Source of the DNA: Maricaulis maris
GTDB lineage: Bacteria; Pseudomonadota; Alphaproteobacteria; Caulobacterales; Maricaulaceae
Length of the DNA: 62,851 bases
Assembly: GCF_003634045.1 (NCBI RefSeq)
Contig: NZ_RBIM01000007.1
Span: forward strand, 215,501-278,351
Direction of reading: 5' to 3'
Shown one piece after another: positions 17,844-27,587 of this stretch (position 1 is the first letter of the stretch; each line of letters begins with the position of its first letter). The notes beneath the pieces are model-generated. The model saw nothing but the letters and a program-made list of their open reading frames with translations. It had not been told where the DNA came from and did no database searches. The position numbers were made by a program, and so were the translations under genes.

Positions 17844-19562
17844 ATGCGTATCCGATATTTGGCATTGGGATTGGCAGCGCTGGCGGTCTCGGCGTGTTCG
17901 TCTGACGAGGAGGCCGTCTTCACGCCGGTCGCGGCCGAGGATCTGGTGCGTATGGTCGGGCAGGGCGAGCTGGTCGGCTTCGAAACCGAGGCGGGCGCCG
18001 CGGCCTGGATGGCCGTACCCTATGCCGCGCCGCCGGTTGGCGAGCTGCGCTGGCGGGCGCCGCGCCCGCCCTTGGCCTTCGACGCACGGCTGGACGCGCT
18101 TCAGGCTGGTGCGGTCTGCCCGCAGGTGACGAATAATCTCTCGGCTGGCGAGATCTATGAGATCGGCGAGCTGATCGGTGCCGAGGATTGTCTCACACTC
18201 GATATATATGCCCCCCGCGACGCGCAGCCCGGTGATGAGCTGCCGGTGATGATGTGGATCCATGGCGGCGCCAATGTCTGGGGTTCGTCATCCGCCTATG
18301 ACGGCTCGAACCTAGCCAGCCAGCAGGGCGTGATCGTGGTCGCGGTGCAATACCGGCTTGGGCCGTTGGGCTTTCTGGCCCACCCGGCGCTGCGGGCGGA
18401 TGCGGAGATCGCCGATGATGCGGCGGCCAATTTCGCCCTTCTGGATCTGGTCGCGGCACTGCACTGGATCTGCGGCAATATCGAGATGTTCGGCGGTGAT
18501 GCCGGGCGGGTGACGATTTTCGGTGAGAGTGCCGGTGCCTACAATATCGCCGGCCTGATGGCGACGCCGCAGGCGCGCGGGCTGTTCCATCGGGCGATCA
18601 TGCAGAGCGGTGGCACCGCCTCGGTTCCGCTCGATATCGCCGAACAGGGCGGCGGCACCGATGCCGTGGCCGCTCTGGCTGCGGCGACGGCCATCGCCGG
18701 CGATGGCGCCGATGGTGCAGCGTTGCGATCGGCGACGCTGGAAACGGTCTATGCCCCTTATCGCGACGCGGTCGGCGAACTGACCTCCCTGCCACGCATG
18801 ATCGAGGACGGGGTGACGCTGCGCGAAGGCGGGATACTCGCGGCGGCCGAAGATCCGGACGGGTTTGCGCCTGTCCCCCTGATCACCGGCACCAATCGCG
18901 ACGAGATGAAGCTTTATACGGTGTTCAACCCGCAGCTGACGCGGCGGCTCGGCCCGCTGGTCTGGCTGCGGGATCGCGACGCCTATGAAGCCGCGGTCGA
19001 ATATCCCAGTCGCAATTGGCGTCGCAATGCCGTTGACGACCTGCTGAACCGGCTGGCGGCAAACGGGCGCAGCGATATCTGGGCCTATCGCTTTGACTGG
19101 GATGAAGGCGGCTCGGTGCTCGTGACCAATACAGGTGAGCTGTTGGGCGCCTCGCATGCCATGGAAATCCCTTTCGTGTTCAATCATTTCGAACTGTTCG
19201 GATCGTTCGATCGCATCCTGTTCAATGATCGCAATGCCGTCGGCCGCCTCGAACTCGCCGACACAATGGGAGCTTATTGGGCGCAATTCGCGGCCACCGG
19301 CGAGCCGGGTGACGGCATTGGCATGGGGCCGGACTGGCCGCGATGGACCGATACTGGCGCGGCGCTTCGGTTCGACACGCTCGATGATGGCGGGCCGGAA
19401 GTGTTCGCACGGACCGAGAGCCCGCTCGCCATCGCGTCGGACCTTGCTGCCGACGATCGGGTGAATGATGTCGAGCGCTGCCGCATCGCCGCTGGCATGA
19501 CCACGCGCGAACCCGTTTTGACGCCCATTTTCGACAGCGTGCTGGACTGCCCGCAGGGCTAG
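17844..19562 (+). CDS. type B carboxylesterase, probable lipoprotein
   Basis: Alpha/beta-hydrolase that cleaves carboxylic esters, 572 residues. It has a signal with lipobox VSACSS (Cys near residue 18), so it is envelope-located. Family landmarks are AVPYAAPPVGELRWRAPRPP, EDCLTLDIYAP, the oxyanion-hole MMWIHGGANVWG and the nucleophile elbow GESAG with Ser229. The C-terminal SHAMEIPFVFNH holds the catalytic His. ATG 17844 follows AGGGG. The substrate is unknown. It stands alone between tRNA-Lys and the antiporter gene. Confidence 0.85.
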   Translation: MRIRYLALGLAALAVSACSSDEEAVFTPVAAEDLVRMVGQGELVGFETEAGAAAWMAVPYAAPPVGELRWRAPRPPLAFDARLDALQAGAVCPQVTNNLSAGEIYEIGELIGAEDCLTLDIYAPRDAQPGDELPVMMWIHGGANVWGSSSAYDGSNLASQQGVIVVAVQYRLGPLGFLAHPALRADAEIADDAAANFALLDLVAALHWICGNIEMFGGDAGRVTIFGESAGAYNIAGLMATPQARGLFHRAIMQSGGTASVPLDIAEQGGGTDAVAALAAATAIAGDGADGAALRSATLETVYAPYRDAVGELTSLPRMIEDGVTLREGGILAAAEDPDGFAPVPLITGTNRDEMKLYTVFNPQLTRRLGPLVWLRDRDAYEAAVEYPSRNWRRNAVDDLLNRLAANGRSDIWAYRFDWDEGGSVLVTNTGELLGASHAMEIPFVFNHFELFGSFDRILFNDRNAVGRLELADTMGAYWAQFAATGEPGDGIGMGPDWPRWTDTGAALRFDTLDDGGPEVFARTESPLAIASDLAADDRVNDVERCRIAAGMTTREPVLTPIFDSVLDCPQG

Positions 19563-19678
19563 TGGTCTGCTCAGGCACTTAGCCTCGCTGCGTTGCAACA
19601 AGCCACTGGTGACATGGGCGAGGCGCGTTATGCTGAGGTGGGCAGGGTATTCGGCTCGCCCGTGATTCGGCGGTTGGT

Positions 19679-21550
19679 ATGGACTCACTCCTCTTCCAGG
19701 CAGCCATCTATCTCGGCGCCGGCGTGATTGCCGTCCCGATCGCGCATCGGCTCGGCCTCGGTTCGGTGCTCGGATATCTGCTGGCCGGCGTCGCGATCGC
19801 GCCAGTGCTCGATCTGGTCGGCTCCGATCCGGAAAGCGTCCAGCATTTTGCCGAGTTCGGCGTCGTGATGATGCTCTTCCTGGTCGGCCTGGAACTACAG
19901 CCTCGCCTGCTCTGGGACCTTCGCGTGCGCCTGTTCGGGCTTGGCGGTTTACAGGTCGCCGTGACAACCGCCGCCGTTGCCGGTTTCTGCCTCGCCATCG
20001 GTCTTGATTTGCGCCTGTCGATCGCGCTCGGCCTCATCTTCGCTCTGTCCTCGACCGCCATCGTCCTGCAGACACTGGGCGAAAAGGGCTGGTTGCGGAC
20101 ACAAGGCGGGCAATCAGCGTTCTCGGTTCTTCTCTTCCAGGACATTGCCGTCATTCCGATGCTGGCGCTGATGCCATTTCTTGCCCTGCCCGGCGGCGGG
20201 GAGGCGGCGGCGGAACTGGCGGCGCATGGCGGGGGCGATACGCCGTTCACGCATCTGCCGGCCTGGGCACAAGGTCTGGTGACGCTGGGCGTCGTCGGAG
20301 CGATCGTGCTTGGCGGTCGCTATCTGACCCGGCCGGCCTTCCGCATCATCGCCCGCACCGGCCAGCACGAGCTTTTCCTGTCGGCGGCGCTCTTCCTGGT
20401 GATCGGGATCGCGGTCCTGATGAGCATGGTCGGTCTGTCGCCGGCACTGGGCACATTCCTTGCCGGCGTGTTGTTGGCCGAGAGCGAATACCGCCACGAG
20501 CTGGTCAGCGATCTCGAGCCGTTCAAAGGCCTGCTTCTGGGCGTGTTTTTCATCACGGTCGGGGCGAGCATGGAATTCTCCCTGCTGGCGGACCATCCCG
20601 GCATGATCGTCGGACTTACCCTGGCCTTGATCGGTGTGAAGGGGTTGATCCTGCTGGGACTTGCCTTTGCCTTCCGGATGAAGGGGCGGGCGCGCTGGTT
20701 GTTTACCTTTTCCCTCGCCCAGAGCGGTGAGTTCGGCTTTGTGTTGTTGGCCTTTGCCAGCGGCGTCGACGTGGTGCCCGACGCTGTTGCCGAAATTGCC
20801 GGCTTGGTCGTCGCCCTGTCGATGATGGCGACGCCGGTGCTCATGATCGTCTTCGAGCGCTTTGTATCGCCGCGTGTGCGCCGGCCCGCATCGCCCGAGC
20901 GCGAAGAGGACCTGATCGAGGAGGAGGCACCGGTCATCATCGCCGGGATGGGGCGTTTCGGGCAGATCGTCCAGCGCTTGCTGGTGATGGACGGCTACAA
21001 GCCGGTCGTGCTCGATAACTCCGCCGAGCATATTGAGGGCCTGCGCAAATTCGGTATCCAGGTCTATTACGGTAATGCCATGCGACCGGGCCTGTTGGAG
21101 GCTGCCGGTATTGCCAGGGCGCGTTTGCTGGTCGTGTGTACCGACAGCCGAGACCGCGCGGTCGAACTGGTCCATCACGTCAAGCAACGCTATCCGCATG
21201 TCTATGTGATCGCCCGCGCCGCCAGCCGGGAGCATGTCTATCAGCTGCGCGCGGCCGGTGCCGACCTGGCGATTCGCGAGATGTTCGGTTCGTCACTCGA
21301 TGCGGCGCGGCGCTCGCTTGAAGTGTTGGGCGAGGCGCCGGAACGGGCGCGCCGCAAGACCGAGGCTTTCGCCCGTCATGACGAGGAGAGCCTGCAGCAA
21401 TTATTCGAGGTCTGGGACGCCGACACCAATGTCTATGACAATGAAGCCTATATGGAAAAAGCCCGATCACGTGTTGTCTCCCTGGCCGAAATCATGGCCG
21501 AGGACATCGGAGATCCGGATGAAGACCCCGCGCGCGATGAAACCGAATAG
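19679..21550 (+). CDS. Kef-type K+/H+ antiporter (CPA2 family) with TrkA-N domain
   Basis: Inner-membrane monovalent cation:proton antiporter, 623 residues. The first roughly 390 residues are a multi-helix exchanger domain of the CPA2 family (GLGSVLGYLLAGVAIAP, LFLVGLELQP, GTFLAGVLLAESEYRHEL). A cytoplasmic Rossmann TrkA-N domain begins near residue 420 with the NAD-binding G-M-G-R-F-G. In E. coli KefB/KefC this domain is gated by glutathione adducts and nucleotides; whether that holds here is unknown. The C-terminal tail is acidic. It starts at ATG 19679 with only a weak Shine-Dalgarno. Confidence 0.85.
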   Translation: MDSLLFQAAIYLGAGVIAVPIAHRLGLGSVLGYLLAGVAIAPVLDLVGSDPESVQHFAEFGVVMMLFLVGLELQPRLLWDLRVRLFGLGGLQVAVTTAAVAGFCLAIGLDLRLSIALGLIFALSSTAIVLQTLGEKGWLRTQGGQSAFSVLLFQDIAVIPMLALMPFLALPGGGEAAAELAAHGGGDTPFTHLPAWAQGLVTLGVVGAIVLGGRYLTRPAFRIIARTGQHELFLSAALFLVIGIAVLMSMVGLSPALGTFLAGVLLAESEYRHELVSDLEPFKGLLLGVFFITVGASMEFSLLADHPGMIVGLTLALIGVKGLILLGLAFAFRMKGRARWLFTFSLAQSGEFGFVLLAFASGVDVVPDAVAEIAGLVVALSMMATPVLMIVFERFVSPRVRRPASPEREEDLIEEEAPVIIAGMGRFGQIVQRLLVMDGYKPVVLDNSAEHIEGLRKFGIQVYYGNAMRPGLLEAAGIARARLLVVCTDSRDRAVELVHHVKQRYPHVYVIARAASREHVYQLRAAGADLAIREMFGSSLDAARRSLEVLGEAPERARRKTEAFARHDEESLQQLFEVWDADTNVYDNEAYMEKARSRVVSLAEIMAEDIGDPDEDPARDETE

Positions 21551-21643
21551 GCTGGTTTTGCGTTGAGTCGAAACACCTCCCTGCGGAGGTTACAGGTCGG
21601 GCTGAATTGGTTAACGTGGTGTCGGCAGTGAGGGGGCCTATCG

Positions 21644-23293
21644 GTGACACAGCACCGCAGTTTTACGACGATCTTCGTCGGGGTGATTGTCGGCATCTTG
21701 CTGGTGTTGTCCTCGGCATTGTCGGGGGCGATGGCGGCGGCCATGCAGGACGTTGTTGTGCCCGGTTCCGACACCGCCGGCGAGACACCGGTCGAGGTCG
21801 TTCCGCTCACCCCGGCCCGACCGCTCGCCGACCTCGATCTGTGGGCGTCCCGCATCAATGGCTGGACCGAGGCGCATCGCGAGGCGATCAGTGTCCGCCT
21901 GTTTGACGCCTCCAGTCATGGTTTGCCGGACCTTGATCCCTTCGCACGCGCCATTCTCGATCCCGCGCGGCCCGAATCCGAACGGAATCATTTGGCCGGA
22001 CTGGCGTATCTACGGTTTGCCGGGTGGCTGGAGTACGGCTTGATCGATGCCGAGACGCACGCGCCCCGGCGTCTGTTCGACAGTGAGGCGTCGCTGCTTG
22101 TTCGCCGTCTCGGCTGGGCCTTTGAAGCCGGGGATGCCGCCCAAGCGCTCGATGACAGTGTTCCCCAGGTCCGTGATTATGATGCCCTGCGCCTGGAAAT
22201 GATGCGGGTGCTCGCGGTCACGCCAATCTGGGCCGGGATCGAAAGCGGTCCCTCGCTCAGCCTCGGCGACAGCGGTCCGCGGGTCGATCAGTTGCGGACG
22301 CGGCTGACCTCGGAAGGCCTGCTGGATACGGTTTGGCGCGATGGCGACCCGTTCGATCTCCGGCTCGAGACCGCGGTGCGGCGCTATCAGGGGCGGGCGA
22401 ATCTCGCACCATCCGGGCGCCTGGACCAGGCGACGCTGCGCCAACTCAACCTTCCGCCAAATCGTCGCATTGGGCAGTTGATGGCCAATCTGGAACAGCG
22501 CCGCTGGCGGACGCGCGAGCTGGGGCGCCGCCATATCTGGGTCAATCTTGCCGATTTCAGACTGGAAGCCTGGGAGAATGGCGAGCTGGTTCGTGAGCAC
22601 GAAGTCATGGTCGGGCGACAAGCCAGTTCGACGCCCGAGTTTTCAGAGGACATGCAGTATATTGTCCTCAATCCATGGTGGGGGTTGCCGGCCGGATCGG
22701 CGCGGCCGCGCTTCCAGTCCTTCCGACGCAATCCCGGCCTGGTGCGCCAGCACGGATTCCGGATCTACAACCGGGCCGGCGAACCGGTCTCTGTTTATGA
22801 GATCGACTGGAGTCGCTGGGGCAATGACTGGCCGTACCGCATGTCGCAGCCGCCCGGGCCGACCAACCCGATGGGGGAGGTGAAGTTCATTTTTCCCAAT
22901 CGCCACAATGTTTACATTCACGATACGACCGAGCGTGACCAGTTCGTGCGGACCCGCCGGGACTTCTCGGCCGGCTGTATTCGCGTCCGTGATCCGCTTG
23001 CTTTGGCAAGCTGGGTTCTCGCGGGGCAGGCGGGTTGGGATCGTGATCGCATTGATGCCGTCACGGCGGGCAGTTCGCCGACCGTCGTGTGGCTCGACGA
23101 GCGCATTCCGGTCCATATTGCCTACTGGACCGTCGTCGGCGACGGCGAGGGGCGCGTGCGATATCTCAATGATCTCTACAGGCGCGATGGTAGCGTTATC
23201 GATGCCTATCTCGCAGCCTACGAATCCGGGTCCGGCCTGGCGCTGCCAGTGTCACGCGGTTCGGCCGGCCCGGTCGCTGCCAGCTTTGATTGA
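21644..23293 (+). CDS. L,D-transpeptidase (YcbB/LdtD-like) with peptidoglycan-binding domain
   Basis: Periplasmic cell-wall enzyme that makes 3-3 cross-links in peptidoglycan, 549 residues. It has an N-terminal membrane/signal segment (residues 8-30), a long family-specific N-terminal region, a PG_binding_1-like domain near residues 205-265 (LRTRLTSEGLL and AVRRYQGRANL) and a YkuD catalytic domain with the motif HNVYIHDT and active-site Cys445 in SAGCIRV. Translation starts at GTG 21644, 7 bases after AGGGGG. The insertion between PG-binding and catalytic parts resembles YcbB (LdtD). Confidence 0.85.
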   Translation: MTQHRSFTTIFVGVIVGILLVLSSALSGAMAAAMQDVVVPGSDTAGETPVEVVPLTPARPLADLDLWASRINGWTEAHREAISVRLFDASSHGLPDLDPFARAILDPARPESERNHLAGLAYLRFAGWLEYGLIDAETHAPRRLFDSEASLLVRRLGWAFEAGDAAQALDDSVPQVRDYDALRLEMMRVLAVTPIWAGIESGPSLSLGDSGPRVDQLRTRLTSEGLLDTVWRDGDPFDLRLETAVRRYQGRANLAPSGRLDQATLRQLNLPPNRRIGQLMANLEQRRWRTRELGRRHIWVNLADFRLEAWENGELVREHEVMVGRQASSTPEFSEDMQYIVLNPWWGLPAGSARPRFQSFRRNPGLVRQHGFRIYNRAGEPVSVYEIDWSRWGNDWPYRMSQPPGPTNPMGEVKFIFPNRHNVYIHDTTERDQFVRTRRDFSAGCIRVRDPLALASWVLAGQAGWDRDRIDAVTAGSSPTVVWLDERIPVHIAYWTVVGDGEGRVRYLNDLYRRDGSVIDAYLAAYESGSGLALPVSRGSAGPVAASFD

Positions 23294-23625
23294 ATGCATC
23301 GGGATATCCCCAAGCCGATGTAATCTTGCTACAGGTTAGACCGGCTGAACTGGCAAGTCAGCGACGCCGCCCGGGTTCTCAACGTTTTGAAAATGAACAA
23401 GAATATATTTTGATGAGCGCTTGGTTGCAAATTGAGTGTAGCATCACTGCAACGGGTACGAATTTTTACACCAAATGCTTGATTTCGCCCCCTGCGGTGT
23501 AGCGCTCGCGATCTAATTGTAGTAGAAAAAATCATAGGTATTGCCTTTTCAGGCCTTATCCTCGTGTCCGGCATTCGGTCGGAAACGGTCAGTCACACCA
23601 AGGGAGCCTCGCTCCCGGAGGGGGA
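23294..23625. other. AT-rich upstream region of the OmpA-like gene
   Basis: No gene is seen in 332 bases. The middle part (about 23380-23560) is clearly richer in A and T than its surroundings, as expected for a strong promoter. I cannot assign promoter boxes with confidence. Confidence 0.4.
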
Positions 23626-24705
23626 ATGATGAAGAAACGGCTTTTTACGGCGGTCGCCGTTGGGGCCTTCCTGGCAGCGGGTCCCGCGTTCGCTGACGAA
23701 GGCTGGTATGTGAGCGGCGCTGTCGGTTATGGCGGCCCGGGTGATACGGATGTCTCCGGTTCGCTGAATGGTGAAATTCAGGGTGAAGGCAATTGGCGCG
23801 AAGCCGTTGCACTTGGCTATGAATGGATGGACGGCTTCCGCCTCGAAGGCGAGCTGGCGCACCGCTACAATGATACGGGCGCTGTCGGCAGTTTCGAGCA
23901 CAGCCTCAGCGACTTCCAGATCTGGTCTCTGATGGCGAACGCTATCTTTGACTTCAATCCGGATGGTTCCTACCACCCGTATGTCGGTCTTGGTCTCGGC
24001 CTTGCCGAAGTCAGCGGCACGCTTACAGGCTTCTCGGCCGGTACGACACCGATCAACCCGACTGCAGCGGACTACGTCATCGCGCAGGGCAGCGACAATC
24101 CGTTCGCTTGGCAGGTGATGGCCGGTATCGGCTGGGATCTGACCCAGCGTCTGACCCTGGACACGGAATACCGCTATTTCTCCACCGGCAGCACGGATTT
24201 TGATCCGGGCGTGAGCGTCGATGGTCTTGGTGGTCATGAAGTGTGGGTTGGTCTGCGTTATTCCTTCGCAGCTCCGCCGCCTCCGCCGCCTCCGCCGCCG
24301 CCGCCTCCGCCGCCGCCTCCGCCTCCTCCGCCGCCTCCGCCTCCGCCGCCTCCTCCGCCGGCGTGTGACGATGTCAGCTTCCCGGTCTACTTCGAATGGG
24401 ATAGCTCGACGCTTACGGATCAGGCGCGTGCTGTTGTGGCTCAGGCTGCAAACCAGCGTGGTTCCTGCGGTGTCACTCGCGTGACCGTCGCCGGCTTCAC
24501 AGACCGTTCCGGTGCAGCGTCCTACAATGTGGGCCTGTCCGAGCGTCGTGCCCGCGTTGTTCGTGACGAGCTGGTCCGCCTTGGCGTGGCAGCGAGCACG
24601 ATCTCGATGGAAGCCTTTGGTGAGACCCGCAACGCCGTTGCGACCGCCGATGGTGTCCGCGAGCCGCTGAACCGTCGTACGGAAGTGGTTATCGTCCTCG
24701 ATTAA
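23626..24705 (+). CDS. OmpA-family outer-membrane protein with poly-proline hinge
   Basis: 359-residue surface protein. A signal peptide (cleaved near AFA-DE, residue 24) leads to an eight-strand-like beta-barrel, residues 25-215 (WYVSGAVGYGG to HEVWVGLRYSF). A run of 29 consecutive proline codons follows (217-245), then an OmpA-like peptidoglycan-binding domain (VYFEWDSSTLT, VAGFTDRSGAASYNVGLSER, ISMEAFGE). It likely tethers the outer membrane to the wall, with the proline tract spanning the periplasm. A strong Shine-Dalgarno (GGAGGGGG) precedes ATG 23626 (or 23629). A terminator follows the stop. Confidence 0.9.
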   Translation: MMKKRLFTAVAVGAFLAAGPAFADEGWYVSGAVGYGGPGDTDVSGSLNGEIQGEGNWREAVALGYEWMDGFRLEGELAHRYNDTGAVGSFEHSLSDFQIWSLMANAIFDFNPDGSYHPYVGLGLGLAEVSGTLTGFSAGTTPINPTAADYVIAQGSDNPFAWQVMAGIGWDLTQRLTLDTEYRYFSTGSTDFDPGVSVDGLGGHEVWVGLRYSFAAPPPPPPPPPPPPPPPPPPPPPPPPPPPPPACDDVSFPVYFEWDSSTLTDQARAVVAQAANQRGSCGVTRVTVAGFTDRSGAASYNVGLSERRARVVRDELVRLGVAASTISMEAFGETRNAVATADGVREPLNRRTEVVIVLD

Positions 24706-24730
24706 TCCTCGAGCACGAGCACTGAAATGG

Positions 24731-24769
24731 ATGCGGCCCGGTGTTTGTCACCGGGCCGCATTTTTTTTG
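24731..24769 (+). terminator. Rho-independent terminator of the OmpA-like gene
   Basis: A perfect 13-bp stem (24731-24743 with 24749-24761) is followed by eight T. Confidence 0.93.
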
Positions 24770-24936
24770 TTCTGGCCGCGCGTTTGGAAATTTAATGCGG
24801 CGAACGCGCTGTTTCGGGGCATGATTGGGCGGTTTTTCTGCTCTGCTGAGGACAGGCTTGACCGGTCCGGCAGGGCGGTACAAACCGGCTGAAATCCTTC
24901 GCACCATCCAGGTCGCGAAGCGTCGGGAGGACACTG

Positions 24937-26223
24937 ATGAGCAAGCCGGACAAATCCTATCGCAAGCGACAGATCGCCGGGCACACGCTGAGCCCGGAAA
25001 CCCAGATGATGAGCTATGGTTATGACCCGAAGCTCTCGGAGATGTCGATCAAGCCGCCGATTTTCCTGACATCGACCTTTGCTTTTGCGACGGCCGAGGA
25101 TGGTGCTGCCTTTTTCCGGGTAACGCTGGGCCAGGCCGAGGAGGGCGATCCCGAAGCCGCCGGTCTGATGTACTCGCGCTTCAACAACCCGAATATGGAA
25201 GTTCTGGAAGATCGCCTGGCGCTCTATGACGGCGCTGACGAAGCCGCCGTCTTCTCGTCCGGCATGGCGGCAATTTCGACCACGCTGATGGGGCTGGCCC
25301 ATGCGGGTTCGGTCATCCTGCAGTCGACCCCGCTTTATGGAGGAACCGAAAGCCTGATCCGCAAATTTCTGCCGCACTATGGCATCAAGTCAGTCGACTT
25401 CTTCGCTGGCGCCCGCGAGGACGAATTGCGCGATGCCGCAGAAGCGGCCATGGCAGAAGGCGAAGTCTCGGTAATCTACACAGAGACCCCGACCAATCCG
25501 ACCAATGATCTTGTCGATCTTGCGGCTTGTCGCCGGATCGCCGACATGATCGGCGAGAAACAGGGCAAGCGCCCCTGGATTGTTGTCGACAACACCTTCC
25601 TCGGTCCGATCGGCCAGGCGCCGATCGCGCTCGGCGCCGACGTCGTCATCTATTCGCTCACCAAATATATCGGCGGTCATTCCGACCTGATCGCCGGCTC
25701 GGCGTCCGGGTCGAGTGCGGCCATGGCCCAGATCCGCGGGCTGCGCGGCTATCTCGGCACCAATCTGGATGCCCACACTTGCTGGATGTTGCTGCGCTCG
25801 CTGGAGACTGTGAAGATCCGCATGGAGGCGGCGGCGCTCGGTGCCCGCAAGGTGGCCGAGTATCTGCGCGACCATCCCAAGGTCGGTCGTGTCCGCTATC
25901 TTGGTTTCCTTGAGAAAGGCACGCGCGATGGCGATGTCTTCCACGCGCAATCCTCCATGGCCGGCTCCACCTTTGCCTTTGACCTTGCGGATGAGAAGGC
26001 GGCTTTCCGCATGCTCAATGCGCTGCAGGTCATGAAGCTGGCGGTCAGTCTTGGTGGAACCGAGACCCTGATCTGCCACCCCGGATCAACCACCCACCGG
26101 GGTGTCGACCCGGAACTGCGCAAGCGTCAGGGGTTTTCGGACGGGCTGGTGCGAATTTCGGTCGGTATCGAAAACCCCGACGATCTGATTGCCGATCTCG
26201 CCCAGGCGCTCGAGAAAGCCTGA
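24937..26223 (+). CDS. cystathionine gamma-synthase family PLP enzyme
   Basis: PLP-dependent sulfur amino-acid enzyme of the Cys/Met metabolism family, 428 residues. The Schiff-base lysine is Lys243 in YSLTKYIGGHSD; other family marks are MYSRFNNPN, AAVFSSGMAAIS, STPLYGGTESL, ETPTNPT and DNTFLGPIGQ. The family includes cystathionine gamma-synthase, cystathionine gamma-lyase and methionine gamma-lyase, and the sequence does not settle which applies. An N-terminal extension of about 30 residues and the insert VTLGQAEEGDPEA are typical of an alphaproteobacterial subgroup. ATG 24937 follows GGGAGG. Upstream, CTTCGC/GCGAAG forms a small hairpin just before the ribosome-binding site. Confidence 0.85.
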   Translation: MSKPDKSYRKRQIAGHTLSPETQMMSYGYDPKLSEMSIKPPIFLTSTFAFATAEDGAAFFRVTLGQAEEGDPEAAGLMYSRFNNPNMEVLEDRLALYDGADEAAVFSSGMAAISTTLMGLAHAGSVILQSTPLYGGTESLIRKFLPHYGIKSVDFFAGAREDELRDAAEAAMAEGEVSVIYTETPTNPTNDLVDLAACRRIADMIGEKQGKRPWIVVDNTFLGPIGQAPIALGADVVIYSLTKYIGGHSDLIAGSASGSSAAMAQIRGLRGYLGTNLDAHTCWMLLRSLETVKIRMEAAALGARKVAEYLRDHPKVGRVRYLGFLEKGTRDGDVFHAQSSMAGSTFAFDLADEKAAFRMLNALQVMKLAVSLGGTETLICHPGSTTHRGVDPELRKRQGFSDGLVRISVGIENPDDLIADLAQALEKA

Positions 26224-26238
26224 TAGCGCGACCATGTA

Positions 26239-26269
26239 ACCCCGGTCGACACATCCTGTCGGCCGGGGT
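26239..26269 (+). terminator. GC hairpin after the PLP enzyme gene
   Basis: A 13-base near-perfect stem (26239-26251 with 26257-26269) stands between the gamma-synthase-family gene and the AST operon. There is no T-run, so it may be a weak terminator or only a stabilising hairpin. Confidence 0.4.
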
Positions 26270-26302
26270 GGACGGCTCCGTTTAAACGGCTATCACTGGA
26301 TC

Positions 26303-27568
26303 ATGCACGACAAACTGGACCTCAATCCGGACGAACGCGCCGTACTCGACTGGGTCGATACGCGGGCCGATGGCATGATCGAAACGGTCAAGGCCTGGTC
26401 GGCGATCAATTCCGGCAGCCGCAATGCGGCCGGGCTGGAAGCCATGCGCGCTGAACTCGAGACGGCCTTCGCCGAGACCGGTGGCGAGATCAGCGCGATT
26501 GAGCTGCCGCCAACCACCGTGGTCGATCCGGACGGCACGGTCCGCGAGCAGGCCTTCACGCCGTCCTTTCACTGCCGGATCCGGCCGCAAGCGCCGATCC
26601 GTATCGTCATGACCGGCCACCACGACACTGTGTTCCCTGCCGAGAGCGCCTTTCAGGCCACCCGTCTGTGGGATGAGGACACGCTCAATGGTCCCGGTGT
26701 TGCCGACATGAAGGGCGGCATTCTGGTGATGTTGCACGGCATTCTCGCCCTGGAGCGTTCGCCCTGGAAGGATGAGATCGGCATCGATGTGTTGATCAGC
26801 CCGGACGAGGAAATCGGTTCATTGGGTTCGGCTTCGGTGATCGCCGAGCTGGGCGCTGGCGCCGATATCGGCATGACCTATGAGCCGGCCCTGGCGGATG
26901 GATCGTTGGCCGGTGCACGCAAGGGGTCGGGCAATTGGTCGTTGAAGGTCACCGGTCGCGCGGCCCATGCCGGCCGTGAACACCATCTCGGGCGGAACGC
27001 CCTGGCGGCAGCCTGCCAGTTCGGCCTCGGCCTTGATGCGCTCAACGGCAAGCGTCCTGATGTCACTTTCAATCTCGCCCGCATTGATGGCGGCGGTCCG
27101 CCCAACGTGGTGCCGGACAATGCCGTCGCGCGTTTCAATGTCCGTGTGAAAACCGAGAACGACCGGGTCTGGGTTGAAGCAGAGCTGGAACGTCTCGTCG
27201 ATGAGATCCGCATCCGCGACGGTATCGGGGCCGAGCTGCATGGTGGCTTTACCCGACCGCCCAAGCCGATGTCACCGGCCAATGCCAAAATGTTCGAATG
27301 GACCAAGGCGGCCGGTTCGACACTGGGCCTCGACATTCGCTGGCAGGATACGGGCGGGGTCTGTGAGGGCAATAATCTCTGGGCCGCCGGCTGTCCGAAT
27401 GTGGATACATTGGGCGTCCGCGGTGCCGATATCCATTCCGATCGCGAGATCGTCAAACTGTCCAGCTTTGCCGAACGCGCCAAATTGTCAGCGGTCATGC
27501 TGATGAAGTTCGCGCAAGGCCAATTCGACGCGCGAGAAGCGCGCGCCCTGGCCAAGGGCCGGGCCTGA
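26303..27568 (+). CDS. M20 family metallohydrolase, first gene of the AST operon
   Basis: 421-residue zinc amidohydrolase of the M20 family (relatives: DapE, ArgE, carboxypeptidase G2). Metal-site segments are MTGHHDTVFP (His, Asp), GPGVADMKGG (bridging Asp), SPDEEIGS (catalytic Glu pair), TYEPAL and the late ADIHSDRE His. Nineteen bases separate it from astA. The AST route ends with desuccinylation of succinylglutamate by AstE, an M14-type enzyme not encoded here; DapE shows that the M20 fold can remove succinyl groups. I infer that this protein may do AstE's job, but that is not shown. Confidence 0.8.
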   Translation: MHDKLDLNPDERAVLDWVDTRADGMIETVKAWSAINSGSRNAAGLEAMRAELETAFAETGGEISAIELPPTTVVDPDGTVREQAFTPSFHCRIRPQAPIRIVMTGHHDTVFPAESAFQATRLWDEDTLNGPGVADMKGGILVMLHGILALERSPWKDEIGIDVLISPDEEIGSLGSASVIAELGAGADIGMTYEPALADGSLAGARKGSGNWSLKVTGRAAHAGREHHLGRNALAAACQFGLGLDALNGKRPDVTFNLARIDGGGPPNVVPDNAVARFNVRVKTENDRVWVEAELERLVDEIRIRDGIGAELHGGFTRPPKPMSPANAKMFEWTKAAGSTLGLDIRWQDTGGVCEGNNLWAAGCPNVDTLGVRGADIHSDREIVKLSSFAERAKLSAVMLMKFAQGQFDAREARALAKGRA

Positions 27569-27587
27569 AGACTGATCGGGAGGGATC

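Noticed and set aside
17441-17905. 154-codon open frame running into the carboxylesterase gene
   Set aside because: No ribosome-binding site, no domain, and its end overlaps the clearly coding start of the esterase in another frame.
24271-24360. Short repetitive CCG/CCT stretch considered as a CRISPR or VNTR array
   Set aside because: It is an in-frame proline tract of the OmpA-like gene with no spacers; no CRISPR repeats or cas genes were seen anywhere in the window.
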